Origin: Betaproteobacteria bacterium | Lineage (GTDB): Bacteria > Pseudomonadota > Gammaproteobacteria > Burkholderiales > Casimicrobiaceae | Length of the DNA stretch: 64,000 bases | Assembly: GCA_003153475.1 (NCBI GenBank) | Contig: PLYT01000008.1 | Location: forward strand, 40,497 to 104,496 | Reading direction: 5' to 3' | In this document: positions 1 through 10,304 of the stretch, piece by piece | Position numbering within the stretch: position 1 is the first letter of the stretch | Layout of the letters: each line of letters opens with the position of its first letter | Notes under the pieces: generated by a model | Database searches by the model: none | The model's input: only the letters and a program-made list of their open reading frames with translations | What the model was told of the DNA's origin: nothing | Program-made: the position numbers and the translations under genes

Positions 1-1
1 C

Positions 2-664
2 AGCCCTTACCTCTTTTTCTGGCAGGCCGCACAGGAAGTCGAGGACGCCGCAGCGGCGAAGTCCGCCGGCGGAAGCGTGAGTCCGGCGTCGACCGATCGC
101 CACCTGCGGCGCATCGAATTAGATACGATCGCGGGCATGGTCTTCTCGAACCTGATCGCGCTGGCGATTATCGTCAGCGCCGGCGCGACACTGCATCCGG
201 CGGGGATCACCCACATCGAAACTTCGGCGCAGGCGGCGGAGGCGCTGCGGCCGATCGCCGGGCCGTTCGCGTTCCTGCTGTTCTGCCTCGGCATCGTCGG
301 CACCGGCATGCTGGCGGTGCCGGTGCTCGCCGGGTCCGCTGCGTATGCCGTTGCCGAGACTTTTCACTGGAAGCACGGGCTGGACCTCAAGCTGCACGAG
401 GCTCGAGGCTTTTATGCGATCGTCGCTCTGGCGACTGTGGGCGGCGTGGCACTGACCTTTGCCGGGATCGATCCGATTCGCGCGCTGTTCTGGGCGGCGG
501 TCATCAACGGGGTCGCCGCAGTGCCGATCATGGTAGTGATGATGTTGCTGGCGACCGACCGTCGCGTGCTGGGGAAGTTCGTCGTGCGGCGGTGGCTTAA
601 AGCGGCGGGCTGGCTGGCGATGGCGACGATGGGCGCGGCGGTGGCGGCGATGCTGATTCTGTAG
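2..664 (+). CDS. NRAMP-family divalent metal transporter, C-terminal part (5' truncated by window edge)
   Basis: Frame 2 is open from base 2 (SPYLFFWQAAQEVEDA...) into ORF 77..664; hydrophobic TM segments typical of NRAMP C-terminus. Confidence 0.7.
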   Translation, partial: SPYLFFWQAAQEVEDAAAAKSAGGSVSPASTDRHLRRIELDTIAGMVFSNLIALAIIVSAGATLHPAGITHIETSAQAAEALRPIAGPFAFLLFCLGIVGTGMLAVPVLAGSAAYAVAETFHWKHGLDLKLHEARGFYAIVALATVGGVALTFAGIDPIRALFWAAVINGVAAVPIMVVMMLLATDRRVLGKFVVRRWLKAAGWLAMATMGAAVAAMLIL

Positions 665-911
665 CAAGACCCGGCAACGCAGGCCGCCTGCAATTGCGGT
701 GCCCACCGCTCGATCAAAATTGCCATGGCGGTACTGAGCGGACAGCCTCGATCGGCCGTTGCCTGCTGCGCCGAGAAATATCCGCTTGTAAGCGATGCGC
801 GAGGTCGGTAGCATCGGCGCAGGCAAGGACGTGATCTGCGGCTTCGGTGTCGACTCAGTGTCGAACGGCGCCGATGGCGCCGTCACGGGGCTGGACGCGG
901 GAGAAATTGCG

Positions 912-3002
912 ATGAGTACGGGGTACGCGCTGCATGGGTCGGTGGCGGTAATCACGCTCGATAATCCGCCGGTCAACGGCATGAACCATGCGGTGCGGCT
1001 CGCTGTCGTCGACGGAATCGACCGGGCGCAAGCTGACCCGGCAGTCAGCGCAATCATCCTGACCGGCGCCGGCGGCTTGTTCTCCGGTGGCGCCGACATT
1101 CGCGAGTTCGCCACGCCGCAGGCTCGGGCCGAGCCGACGCTGCCGACGGTCATCGCCATCGTGGAAGCTAGCGACAAGCCCGTGATCGCCGCAATCGGTG
1201 GCAGCTGCATGGGGGGCGGCCTCGAGTTGGCACTCGGCTGCCATTTCCGAGTTGCGGTGCCTCACGCGCAGGTCGCCCTTCCGGAGGTCAAGCTGGGTCT
1301 GTTGCCGGGCGCCGGCGGCACGCAAAGGTTGCCCCGCGCGATCGGAGTCGAGGCGGCATTGAACATGATCGTCTCGGGTGCCAGTGTGCCGTGCGAGCGC
1401 TTCCGCGGCAGCGTGCTGTTCGATGCAATCGTCGACGGCGATCTGTTGCAGGGCGCGCTTGCATTCGCTTCGGGCGCCAGTGCCGGACAGCGACCTTTGC
1501 CTCGCGTGCGCGATATCGCCATCCATTACCCGAACGCCGACGCGCTATTCCAGTTCGCCCGCAACACTGTCGGCGCGCTCGCCCGCGGCTTTCCGGCGCC
1601 GCTCAAATGCATCGACGCCGTCGCCGCGGCCGTAACGATGCCGTTCGACGAAGGCCTGCGTTACGAGCGGGAGCTGTTTATCCAGCTCGCGCAAACGTCG
1701 GAATCGCGCGCCTTGAGGCACGCCTTTTTCGCCGAGCGCGCGGCGGCCAAGATAGCCGACATTGCTCCCGGGACGATGCCGCGCCCGATCGACACGGCAG
1801 CGGTGATCGGCGCAGGAACGATGGGCGGCGGCATTGCGATCTGTCTGCTCGACGCCGGCATTCCGGTTGCTTTGCTCGAGACCACGCAGGAAGCGCTCGG
1901 CAAGGGTGTTGCGAACATCCGCACGCACTACGACAAGGCGCTGGCCAAGGGCCGCCTCTCCGCCGGCGAGCTCGACCGAAAAATGACCAGGCTGAAGCCG
2001 ACGCTGGCGTACAGTGATCTTGCGGGTGCGGACCTAGTCATCGAAGCGGTATTCGAGGACCTGGCGGTCAAGCAGCAGGTGTTCGAGCGGCTGGACGTGG
2101 TCGCGAAGCCGGCAGCCATCCTCGCCAGCAATACATCGACGCTGGATCTGAACAAGATCGCCGCGTTCACCGCGCGCCCGCAAAACGTCGTCGGCATGCA
2201 TTTTTTCAGCCCGGCCAACGTGATGAAGTTGCTCGAAGTCGTGCGCGGCGCCAGGACAGGAAGTGATGTGCTGGTCACCGTCATGAACGTCGCCAAGAGG
2301 ATGCGCAAGACTGCGGTCGTCTCCGGCGTATGCGACGGCTTCATCGGCAACCGCATGATCGAGCAGTATCTGCGCCAGGCGCTATTTCTGCTCGAGGAAG
2401 GCGCATCGCCCGGCCAGGTCGATCGTGCGCTGGAGAAATTCGGGATGGCGATGGGGCCGTTCCGCATGAGCGACCTCGCCGGCAACGATGTCGGCTGGTA
2501 CATCCGCAAGCGCCGCTACGTCGAGAAGCCTCAGCTCGTCTATTCGCGCATCGCCGACCGGCTTTGCGAGCTGGGCCGCTTCGGGCAGAAGACGGGCCTC
2601 GGCTGGTACCGATACGAACCGGGACGCCGCGATGCGCTGCCCGATCCGGCGGTCGACGCATTGATCGCCGGTTATCGCGCCGAGCAGGGCATGACGCCGC
2701 GCGCGATCGAAGACCGGGAGATCGTCGAGCGGTGCATCTACGCGCTGGTCAACGAAGGCGCGCGCATACTGGAAGACGGCATCGCATCGCGCGCCTCCGA
2801 CATCGACGTCGTCTATCTGACCGGCTACGGCTTCCCGCTCTATCGCGGCGGGCCGATGCATTACGCCGATACGGTCGGCCTGTTCAACGTGATCCGCGCG
2901 ATGCGCCGGTTTGGCGCCTCCGGCCGCGGCGATCCGGCGTTCTGGCAGCCGGCGCCGCTGCTGGCTCGGTTTGGCGCCGAAGGCAAGACGTTCAGCAGCT
3001 AA
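912..3002 (+). CDS. Bifunctional enoyl-CoA hydratase / 3-hydroxyacyl-CoA dehydrogenase (FadJ/FadB-like)
   Basis: N-terminal crotonase motifs (GAGGLFSGGADIREF, GGGLELALGCHFR), central Rossmann GAGTMGGGIA, C-terminal HAD domain; start chosen at MSTGYALHG inside ORF 795..3002. Confidence 0.9.
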   Translation: MSTGYALHGSVAVITLDNPPVNGMNHAVRLAVVDGIDRAQADPAVSAIILTGAGGLFSGGADIREFATPQARAEPTLPTVIAIVEASDKPVIAAIGGSCMGGGLELALGCHFRVAVPHAQVALPEVKLGLLPGAGGTQRLPRAIGVEAALNMIVSGASVPCERFRGSVLFDAIVDGDLLQGALAFASGASAGQRPLPRVRDIAIHYPNADALFQFARNTVGALARGFPAPLKCIDAVAAAVTMPFDEGLRYERELFIQLAQTSESRALRHAFFAERAAAKIADIAPGTMPRPIDTAAVIGAGTMGGGIAICLLDAGIPVALLETTQEALGKGVANIRTHYDKALAKGRLSAGELDRKMTRLKPTLAYSDLAGADLVIEAVFEDLAVKQQVFERLDVVAKPAAILASNTSTLDLNKIAAFTARPQNVVGMHFFSPANVMKLLEVVRGARTGSDVLVTVMNVAKRMRKTAVVSGVCDGFIGNRMIEQYLRQALFLLEEGASPGQVDRALEKFGMAMGPFRMSDLAGNDVGWYIRKRRYVEKPQLVYSRIADRLCELGRFGQKTGLGWYRYEPGRRDALPDPAVDALIAGYRAEQGMTPRAIEDREIVERCIYALVNEGARILEDGIASRASDIDVVYLTGYGFPLYRGGPMHYADTVGLFNVIRAMRRFGASGRGDPAFWQPAPLLARFGAEGKTFSS

Positions 3003-3014
3003 AGGCATGCCGTT

Positions 3015-4193
3015 ATGACCGACGCAGTCGTCGTATCCTACGCGCGCACCGGACTCGCGAAATCCTGGCGCGGCGCACTCAACATGACGCACGGCGCGAC
3101 GATGGGGGCCCATGTCGTGCGGCACGCGATCGAGCGCGCGGGACTTTCGCCGGGCGAGGTCGACGACGTCCTGATCGGATGCGCGTTTCCCGAAGGCGCT
3201 ACCGGCTACAACATCGCGCGTCAGATCGCCATCCGCGCCGGCTGTCCCGTCACCGTTCCCGGCGCGACGGTCAACCGCTTCTGCTCGTCGGGCCTGCAGA
3301 CGATCGCGCTCGCTGCGCAGCGCATCATCGCAGGCGAAGCCGAGGCGTTCGTCGCCGGCGGCGTCGAATCGATTTCGTGCGTGCAAAACGAAATGAACAA
3401 GCACATGTTGCGCGAATCGTGGCTCGTCGAGAAGAAGCCCGCCGTCTACTGGCCGATGCTGGAGACCGCGGAGAACGTCGCGCGGCGCTATGGCATTTCG
3501 CGCGAGGCACAGGACGAGTACGGCGCGCGCAGCCAGCAGCGGGCGGCAGCGGCCGCGGCGGCGCACCGTTTCGACGACGAGATCGTGCCGCTGACGGTGA
3601 CGACGGGGGTTGCCGACAAGGAGTCCAATCGACTCTATACGCGCGAAGTGACGCTGGCATCCGACGAAGGGATTCGCGCCGATACGACGTACGAAGCCGT
3701 CGCACGCATCAAGCCAGCGCTGCCGGGCGGGGTCATTGCGGCGGGCAACGCCAGCCAGTTCTCCGATGGCGCCGCGGCATGCGTCGTCGTCAGCGACAAG
3801 CTCGCGGCAAAGCGCGGCCTTAAGCCGCTGGGCATATTCCGCGGCTTCGCCGTCGCCGGCTGCGAGCCCGATGAAATGGGCATCGGCCCCGTCTTTGCGG
3901 TTCCGAAGCTCCTCGCGCGCACCGGCGTGAAAATGGACGACATCGGCCTGTGGGAATTGAACGAGGCGTTCGCCGTGCAGGTCATCTACTGCCGCGACAA
4001 GCTCGGTATTCCGGACGATTCGCTGAATGTCGACGGCGGCGCCATCGCCGTCGGACATCCGTATGGCGTATCGGGGACGCGGCTTACTGGCCACGCCCTG
4101 CTCGAAGGCAAGCGGCGCGGCGTCAAATACGTCGTCGTGACGATGTGCATCGGCGGCGGCATGGGTGCCGCTGGTCTGTTCGAGGTGGCGTAG
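3015..4193 (+). CDS. Thiolase family protein (acetyl-CoA C-acyltransferase)
   Basis: NRFCSSGLQ active-site Cys region, [16 protein letters not shown] and [14 protein letters not shown]-terminal motifs. Confidence 0.92.
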   Translation: MTDAVVVSYARTGLAKSWRGALNMTHGATMGAHVVRHAIERAGLSPGEVDDVLIGCAFPEGATGYNIARQIAIRAGCPVTVPGATVNRFCSSGLQTIALAAQRIIAGEAEAFVAGGVESISCVQNEMNKHMLRESWLVEKKPAVYWPMLETAENVARRYGISREAQDEYGARSQQRAAAAAAAHRFDDEIVPLTVTTGVADKESNRLYTREVTLASDEGIRADTTYEAVARIKPALPGGVIAAGNASQFSDGAAACVVVSDKLAAKRGLKPLGIFRGFAVAGCEPDEMGIGPVFAVPKLLARTGVKMDDIGLWELNEAFAVQVIYCRDKLGIPDDSLNVDGGAIAVGHPYGVSGTRLTGHALLEGKRRGVKYVVVTMCIGGGMGAAGLFEVA

Positions 4194-4228
4194 ACGCGGC
4201 GACTCCAACTGACTATCGTCTGCATCCA

Positions 4229-4419
4229 TTGGGTCGTTCGCGCCGTACTGCCATTGCCGCCGGCCTGCTCGCGCTGGCGATTGCCGTTCCGGTGCAAGCT
4301 CAGCAGGCGCCAAGCCTGTACAAGCGCCTCGGCGGGTATGACGCGCTCGCCGCCGTCACCGACGATTTCCTCGGTCGACTGGCCACCGATCCGCAGTTCA
4401 GCAAGTTCTTCGTCGGGCC
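4229..4419 (+). pseudogene. Truncated 5' fragment of an exported group 1 truncated-hemoglobin-like gene
   Basis: Frame encodes signal peptide plus QQAPSLYKRLGGYDALAAVTDDFLGRLATDPQFSKFFVG, then homology stops at the junction with a duplicated FxLYD tail. Confidence 0.6.
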
Positions 4420-4506
4420 TACGGCTTGGGAGCGACGGCGACGACCTCGAGTGACTGGCTCTTGACCTGCTTGATCAGCGAGCCGGTCACCGTGAGGAAT
4501 TCCAGA
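4420..4506 (-). repeat. Diverged partial copy of the 3' end of the FxLYD gene at 7582..7668
   Basis: 87-bp ungapped alignment with 80 matches by eye; minus strand reads LEFLTVTGSLIKQVKSQSLEVVAVAPK versus LEFLTVTGPLIKQVKNQTLEVVAVAPK. Confidence 0.85.
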
Positions 4507-4548
4507 GGCGGCGGCATGGGTGCCGCCGGTCTGTTCGAGCTGGTGTAA
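4507..4548 (+). repeat. Diverged copy of the thiolase 3' end (4152..4193)
   Basis: 42-bp ungapped alignment, 38 matches: [13 protein letters not shown] versus [13 protein letters not shown]. Confidence 0.85.
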
Positions 4549-4612
4549 GCATCAGCGGCGAGCATTCATGTCGGCAGCGCGAGTCACGCGTGGATACGGC
4601 AATTCGCCTGTG

Positions 4613-5847
4613 CTAGTCGGTCGACCGCAGCGCCTTCGCCGCCACCAATGTGCCAATCCTTTTCCCCATCGCTGCACCGACCTCCGCAGAATTGCGGTAG
4701 TGCACGCCGTCGTAAACGCGAGCGTTGGCGACTTCCAGCACGAAATCGTCGATCTGCGTCCAACTGTGGACGACGCCTGGCGCCGTCGGGCTGGTTGTGC
4801 TCAGCGTCGGCATGGGCCCGGTGCCGATCTCTGCCACCAGCACCGCGCCCACAGCTCCTGCCACGATGCAATGGCACACGGATATTCGGGGTGCATAGGC
4901 GTGTCGATGAACGGCAGCCAGCCTGCGTCACGTTCAGTCGCATCGTTGCCATCGATGTCACCGTTGCGAATCGCGGTAACCGGCCGCCAGAAGTTGTAGT
5001 AGTACTTGGCGTCGAAGACCGCGATCATCGCGTCGTCGATCGCCTCGGCGGTCGTTGCAAGCAACCGCGCGTTCTGCGTCACCTCTCTGCCGGCCAGGTT
5101 GGCGACTGAACGTACGACCGGATAGTAGATCGTCGGCGCGGTGGCTTCCCAGAAGCGGGCGATCTCGGTTTGTGCCGGCGTTCTCGTCGTGCTGTTTTTC
5201 GCGCCGACCGCCTTGATCTCGTTGTAGTCACGCACCCATACCGCACTCGTGAGGGCTGGCGGGGGCGCAGGTCGAAATTGGTCGCACGAGCTCATCACCC
5301 ATGGCTTGCGCTGCGGCCACTGCGGAACCGCGGGAATTACAGTGGGGACGTATACGCCGGCAGTCGTAGCGGGCCGGTAGCGTTCGGGCGCTGCGGGGCC
5401 GTCGTCCGCGCGCCAAGCGAGAACAGCCGCGGCGGCCTGTTCGCCTGCGGCGATCCCCGCCGTCTTCGCGGGGCCATCGGCGATCGCGCCGAGCGCGCTC
5501 CCGGAGGCCTTGTCGATCGCGACCTGTTGCGACGGCACCAGGCGCGACAGCATCGCGCGGTTCGCGGCCGCGACCGCGGCGGCAACCGACGCATCCGGGG
5601 CGGCATTCAGCATAACGAGATCGGGAGGATAGCGTTTGGTGATGGCGTTGACGACCTCGTAGACAGCGGTCTGCACCAAGGCCAGCGTCCGGTTGGCGGG
5701 CGGTGGCCCCAGGCCGGCGGCGACCGTGATGTCGGCTGCAGTCGCGTTCCAGTCGGTGACTACGTCGGCCGCTGCCATCGGCTCCGCAAGCAATAACGCC
5801 ATTGCTACCGGCAGCACCACCCAGCAGAACGTCCTGGTGTTGTTCAT
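4613..5847 (-). pseudogene. Vanadium-dependent haloperoxidase / PAP2-superfamily protein with apparent -1 frameshift
   Basis: ORF 4801..5946(-) gives signal peptide and ...FWRPVTAIRNGD...DTPMHPEYPCA; the expected HCIVAGAVGAVL... continues in ORF 4613..4879(-). Adding one C at the break restores HPEYPCAHCIVAGA. Confidence 0.75.
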
Positions 5848-6029
5848 GGCCTGGTCCTCGCTTTGTCGAGCGCCGATGTTTGCGAAGGCAAGCGCAGATG
5901 TCCGGATCGCACTCGCCAACACGCACTCCACAGCTCCGCGCGGCAAGCCAGTGTCGCGAATTATCCACGCGAAGTAAATGTTGCAATGAGGATTAGACTC
6001 CTTTGGATAATGGAGTAATAATCATAAGC

Positions 6030-6926
6030 ATGGATAAGTTTGCAGCAATGACGACATTTGTACGGATCGTGGAAAAGGGAAGCCTTACCGCGGCTGCGAA
6101 TGCGCTCAACACCTCCCTGCCGACCGTGGTCCGGATCCTGGCCACGCTCGAACGCCAGCTTGGCGTATCCCTGTTGAACCGCACCACGCGCCGAATCCAT
6201 TTGACGGATGAAGGCGCTCAATACCTTGAACGCTGTCGTGCGATTCTTTCCGAGGTCCAGGACGCCGAGGCGGAATTGCGCTCCAGTCAAGCCGAGCCGC
6301 AAGGCGCGCTGACGGTGACCGCATCGGTTTTATTCGGCCGACGCTATGTCGCGCCGATTGTGAGCGAGTTCATCCGGCGCCATCAAAACGTCAACGTGGA
6401 AATGCTGTTCGTCGATCGCGTGGTAAACATGGTCGAGGAAGGTGTAGATGTCGGCGTGCGGATTGGACATCCGAAAGATTCGTCGCTCGTGGCAATCCAG
6501 GTCGGGCACGTTCGACGCGTCATCTGCGCAAGCCCGCGATACCTTCGCCGCCACGGTATTCCGCGCACGCCGGACGAGGTCCGGACGCATCGTTGCATCA
6601 GGCACATAGGCCTCTCACCGCGAAACGAATGGAGCTTCCGGGTCGGCCGGCGCGTCGTAACTATTCCGATTACCTGTGTGATCGTATGCAATGAGATCGA
6701 CAGCACCTTGAATGCGTGCACAACCGGCATCGGGCTGGGCATGTTTCTGTCGTATCAGACCGCGCCGTACAGGAAGTCGAAAAAGATCCGATACGTCCTG
6801 GAAGAGTTTGAAAACGAGCCGGTGCCCGTGCAGATAATCTATCCGCATACCAGACGACTTTCGACTACCGTGCGCGCATTTGTCGACGAGTGCGTAAGAA
6901 ACCTTCGACACGTCAGTCTTGACTGA
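6030..6926 (+). CDS. LysR-family transcriptional regulator
   Basis: N-terminal HTH (MTTFVRIVEKGSLTAAANALNTSLPTVVRILATLERQLGVSLLNRTTRRIHLTDEG) and LysR effector domain. Confidence 0.9.
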   Translation: MDKFAAMTTFVRIVEKGSLTAAANALNTSLPTVVRILATLERQLGVSLLNRTTRRIHLTDEGAQYLERCRAILSEVQDAEAELRSSQAEPQGALTVTASVLFGRRYVAPIVSEFIRRHQNVNVEMLFVDRVVNMVEEGVDVGVRIGHPKDSSLVAIQVGHVRRVICASPRYLRRHGIPRTPDEVRTHRCIRHIGLSPRNEWSFRVGRRVVTIPITCVIVCNEIDSTLNACTTGIGLGMFLSYQTAPYRKSKKIRYVLEEFENEPVPVQIIYPHTRRLSTTVRAFVDECVRNLRHVSLD

Positions 6927-7509
6927 AAGAAAGGTGGTCGGCCTCCCACAACCGTCGCCACCCTCCGTGACCGAGTCGGCGCAGCGTCTCGATATTCCGC
7001 TCGTAAATGGTTGCAGCATCGGGAAACGCCGCCACGGCACGATCGATGCTGGCCTCGCGCAGCAGATGTAGCATCGGGTGCGGTGAGCGGTTCGTGAAGT
7101 TCGCAATGTCATCGGGTGCGCTCCCGGCGAACTCGTAGGCCGGGTGGAAGCTAGCGATCTGCAAGATGCCTTCCTGCCCATAGTGCCTGAGCTCGGCATC
7201 GGCGTCCTTCAGGAAAAGGTGGTATGCGGTGAAATCGTTCAGCACCCGCGGATGGATCAGCAGCGTCGTATCGATTTCTTCCGGATTGGCTTGTCCCAGC
7301 AGTTCGAGCTCGTGCCGCAGCTCAGCGAGCAGTCCCCCAGCCGTCGTCGCCGCGGTGACCGCGTAGCGAATCTGTCGCTTGACGTAGACGGCCTTGGCGA
7401 ACGGGCACAGGTTGAGTCCGATCACCACCCGCTCCAGCCAGCGCTGCGTCGACGCTATGACGTCGGCGGTGGTCGCAGCATCGTCGAACGGGGCCCGGAC
7501 GTCGTTCAT
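6913..7509 (-). CDS. DUF1415 family protein
   Basis: TQRWLERVVIGLNLCPFAKAVYVKRQIRY... and NRSPHPMLHLLREASIDRA; start MNDVRAPF inside ORF 6913..8178. Confidence 0.8.
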   Translation of the reverse strand: MNDVRAPFDDAATTADVIASTQRWLERVVIGLNLCPFAKAVYVKRQIRYAVTAATTAGGLLAELRHELELLGQANPEEIDTTLLIHPRVLNDFTAYHLFLKDADAELRHYGQEGILQIASFHPAYEFAGSAPDDIANFTNRSPHPMLHLLREASIDRAVAAFPDAATIYERNIETLRRLGHGGWRRLWEADHLSFSQD

Positions 7510-7580
7510 GGCGGGGAAACAGCGACGGTTTGCGCTCGTCGACTCACGCCAACCGGCCCGCGATTTGCCGCTGAGCCTGC

Positions 7581-7991
7581 TTACGGCTTGGGAGCGACGG
7601 CGACGACCTCGAGCGTCTGATTCTTGACCTGCTTGATCAGCGGTCCGGTGACCGTGAGGAATTCCAGATTGACGTCCGCCGTGTCGTTGGGATTCAGCAC
7701 CGCACGCCGGGTCGACGCGGTCGCGGTCCCCAGTATCTTTCCATCGGCGTCGAAGACCTTCCCGGCGACCTTGATCGGACCGACCGGCACCGCAGCGAGA
7801 TTCTGCACGGTGCCCTTGATATGCAGGTGGCCTTCGGCGCAGACGTACATTCCCGGTGCCATGTCGGCATGAAGTCCCGCGCTCTGAATCTGGACCTTGA
7901 CCTCGCTGTTCAGATCGCCCGCGCCGGCCGGGACCATGCCGCCAATCGCTATTGCCGCGACGATCGATGCCATCGCTGTTTTCATCGCCAT
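7581..7991 (-). CDS. Exported FxLYD-domain-like protein
   Basis: Signal peptide MAMKTAMASIVAAIAIGGMVPAGAG; GTVQNLAAVPVGPIKVAGKVFDADGKILG...; start inside ORF 7581..8099. Confidence 0.65.
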   Translation of the reverse strand: MAMKTAMASIVAAIAIGGMVPAGAGDLNSEVKVQIQSAGLHADMAPGMYVCAEGHLHIKGTVQNLAAVPVGPIKVAGKVFDADGKILGTATASTRRAVLNPNDTADVNLEFLTVTGPLIKQVKNQTLEVVAVAPKP

Positions 7992-8084
7992 TCCTTCTGT
8001 CGTTGGTCGCCGATCGACAATCGACCAAGCGATCTTCGCGACCGCGGATTGGCGTCGCGCTAGTATCACGACCATACGCCATGC

Positions 8085-8280
8085 GATCGGCGGGATCAAG
8101 CGGCGCCGGGCGACGGAGTTTCGCCAGCTGTGCTTCCGCCCCCTCGAACATCGCCTTGAATCGAGGGTCGCTGCGCACTGGATCGAGATCGGAATCGATC
8201 TTCTATCCGTTCAGGCTCTGTGTCTGGGACGCCTCGAATACCGGTTTGCTGCCTAGACGAGCGCTCTCGCGTTGGCGGAC
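8085..8280 (-). pseudogene. Possible decayed C-terminus of a TPR-type protein
   Basis: Minus frame ...ASQTQSLNG*KIDSDLDPVRSDPRFKAMFEGAEAQLAKL; the 'DxDLDPVRSDPRF' tail is typical of TPR kinase/cyclase proteins; in-frame TAG at 8203-8205. Confidence 0.4.
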
Positions 8281-8381
8281 AATGTTAACCTGAATGCAGC
8301 GGCCACAGCGGGGTCGTAGTGGCCGTGGCCAGCCGATGGCGAAGCACGATCCGGTGTGCAAAATCAGGCAGCGGGAGCGTC

Positions 8382-9164
8382 ATGAGCATCAAGCAACGAT
8401 TCGACCTGACCGGGAAGGCAGCGCTAGTTACCGGTGGTTCGCGCGGACTGGGATTGCAGATGGCCGAGGCGCTCGCGGAAATGGGCGCCAGGCTCGCCCT
8501 GGTTGCGCGCAAGGCAGACGAGCTCGAGCTTGCCGCGGCCGAGTTGCGCGCACAATGGGGCGCCGAAGTCGTTCCGTTGGTCGCCGACTTGTCGAAGCCG
8601 GCAACGATCGGTCCCGTCGTCGAACGGGCGATCGCGGCGCTCGGACCGATCGACGTGCTGATCAACAATGCCGGAACCACCTGGGGGGCGGCGACGATAG
8701 ACCATCCGCTCGAGGCTTGGCAGAAGGTCGTCGATCTCAATCTGACCTCGATGTTCGTCATGTGCCAGGAAGTCGGCCGCCGATCGATGTTGCCGCGCCG
8801 CCAGGGCAGGATCATCAACATCGCATCGATCCTGGGACTGGTCGGCGGCGGCGATCCCGGCCGGCCCGCCACGTTGGCGTACAACACGACCAAGGGCGGC
8901 GTGGTCAACTTCACGCGCTCGCTTGCCGCCGAATGGGCGCAGTACAACATCAACGTCAACGCGATCGCGCCCGGTTTTTTTCCGACCCGAATGACCAAGG
9001 GCGTTCTGGAGATGATGGGCGAGGCCGTCGCGGCCAAGGCGCCGCTGAAGCGGGTCGGCGGCCCGGAAGACCTGAAGGGTTTGACCGTGCTCCTCGCTTC
9101 GGAGGCGGGCGCGTTCATCACCGGCCAGATCGTCGCGGTCGACGGCGGCGTCACCGCGGTTTGA
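8382..9164 (+). CDS. SDR family oxidoreductase
   Basis: TGGSRGLGLQ cofactor motif, NNAG, YNTTK active site, C-terminal FITGQIVAVDGG. Confidence 0.93.
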   Translation: MSIKQRFDLTGKAALVTGGSRGLGLQMAEALAEMGARLALVARKADELELAAAELRAQWGAEVVPLVADLSKPATIGPVVERAIAALGPIDVLINNAGTTWGAATIDHPLEAWQKVVDLNLTSMFVMCQEVGRRSMLPRRQGRIINIASILGLVGGGDPGRPATLAYNTTKGGVVNFTRSLAAEWAQYNINVNAIAPGFFPTRMTKGVLEMMGEAVAAKAPLKRVGGPEDLKGLTVLLASEAGAFITGQIVAVDGGVTAV

Positions 9165-9183
9165 TCCTTCGCGGGGTCTGGCA

Positions 9184-10263
9184 GTGAACGATTACAGTCA
9201 GTTCGCCGGTACGCGACCGGTTGCGGAGGCGCTTAGCTTCGATGTCGCCGCGCTCGAGCGCTACCTCGCCGCCCATGTCGCCGGCTTCACCGGCCCGATC
9301 GACATCGAGCAATTCAAGGGCGGGCAATCGAATCCGACCTACAAGCTCAGCGTCGGCGGAAAATCGTATGTGTTGCGGCGGAAGCCGCCGGGCAAGCTGC
9401 TGCCGTCGGCGCATGCGGTCGATCGCGAATACCGGGTGATCCGTTCGCTCGCCGGGAGCGCCGTGCCGGTTGCGACGACGCACTGCCTGTGCCTCGATGA
9501 CACGGTGATCGGCACGCCGTTCTACCTGATGGACTTCATCGACGGGCGTATCTTCTGGGATCCACTGCTGCCGGGAATGACGCCCGATGAACGAGGGGCG
9601 ATTTTCGCGGAAATGAATCGGGTGATCGCGGCGCTGCATCGCGTAGACTTCGTCGCGATCGGCCTTGGCGACTATGGCCGGCCGGGCAATTACCTCGCAC
9701 GGCAGATCGATCGCTGGAGCCGCCAGTACCAGGCCTCGGCGACCGAGCGCATCGACGCCATGGATCGCCTGATCGAATGGCTGCCACAGCATATACCGCC
9801 GGGCGAGCGAACCTCGCTGGTCCACGGCGACTTCCGACTCGACAACATGATCTTCGATCGTCGCGAACCCCGAGTGCTGGCAGTGCTCGACTGGGAGTTG
9901 TCGACGCTGGGCGACCCTCTGGCGGATTTTTCCTATCATCTGATGGCCTGGCGGCTGTCACCAGACGAGTTTCGCGGCCTTCGCGGCTGTGATCTCGGCG
10001 CATTGGGGATTCCATCCGAGGACGAGTACGTCGCGATGTACCTGCGCGGCAGCGCGATACCGGCCCGTCCGGATGACCAGGCGTGGAACTTCTACATGGC
10101 TTACAACATGTTTCGCATGGCGGGCATACTGCAGGGCGTGCTGGCGCGCGCGCTGGCAGGCAATGCAGCGAGCGCGCAGGCGCTCGAAGCCGGGCGGCGC
10201 GCGCGACCGCTGGCGGAGCTCGCATGGAAGCAGGTCGCGCGCGGCGGCGTGCGGGCGGCGTAG
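9184..10263 (+). CDS. Phosphotransferase family protein (APH / ACAD10-like)
   Basis: [50 protein letters not shown]. Confidence 0.9.
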   Translation: MNDYSQFAGTRPVAEALSFDVAALERYLAAHVAGFTGPIDIEQFKGGQSNPTYKLSVGGKSYVLRRKPPGKLLPSAHAVDREYRVIRSLAGSAVPVATTHCLCLDDTVIGTPFYLMDFIDGRIFWDPLLPGMTPDERGAIFAEMNRVIAALHRVDFVAIGLGDYGRPGNYLARQIDRWSRQYQASATERIDAMDRLIEWLPQHIPPGERTSLVHGDFRLDNMIFDRREPRVLAVLDWELSTLGDPLADFSYHLMAWRLSPDEFRGLRGCDLGALGIPSEDEYVAMYLRGSAIPARPDDQAWNFYMAYNMFRMAGILQGVLARALAGNAASAQALEAGRRARPLAELAWKQVARGGVRAA

Positions 10264-10304
10264 CTCGCCCTGCGCGCGCCGGCCGCATCGGCACTCGCGA
10301 AAGG

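Noticed and set aside
2382-4313. 643-aa minus-strand ORF opposite fadJ-like and thiolase genes
   Set aside because: Antisense shadow ORF typical of high-GC coding DNA; composition Arg/His/Asp-rich, no domain motifs; plus-strand genes are unambiguous.
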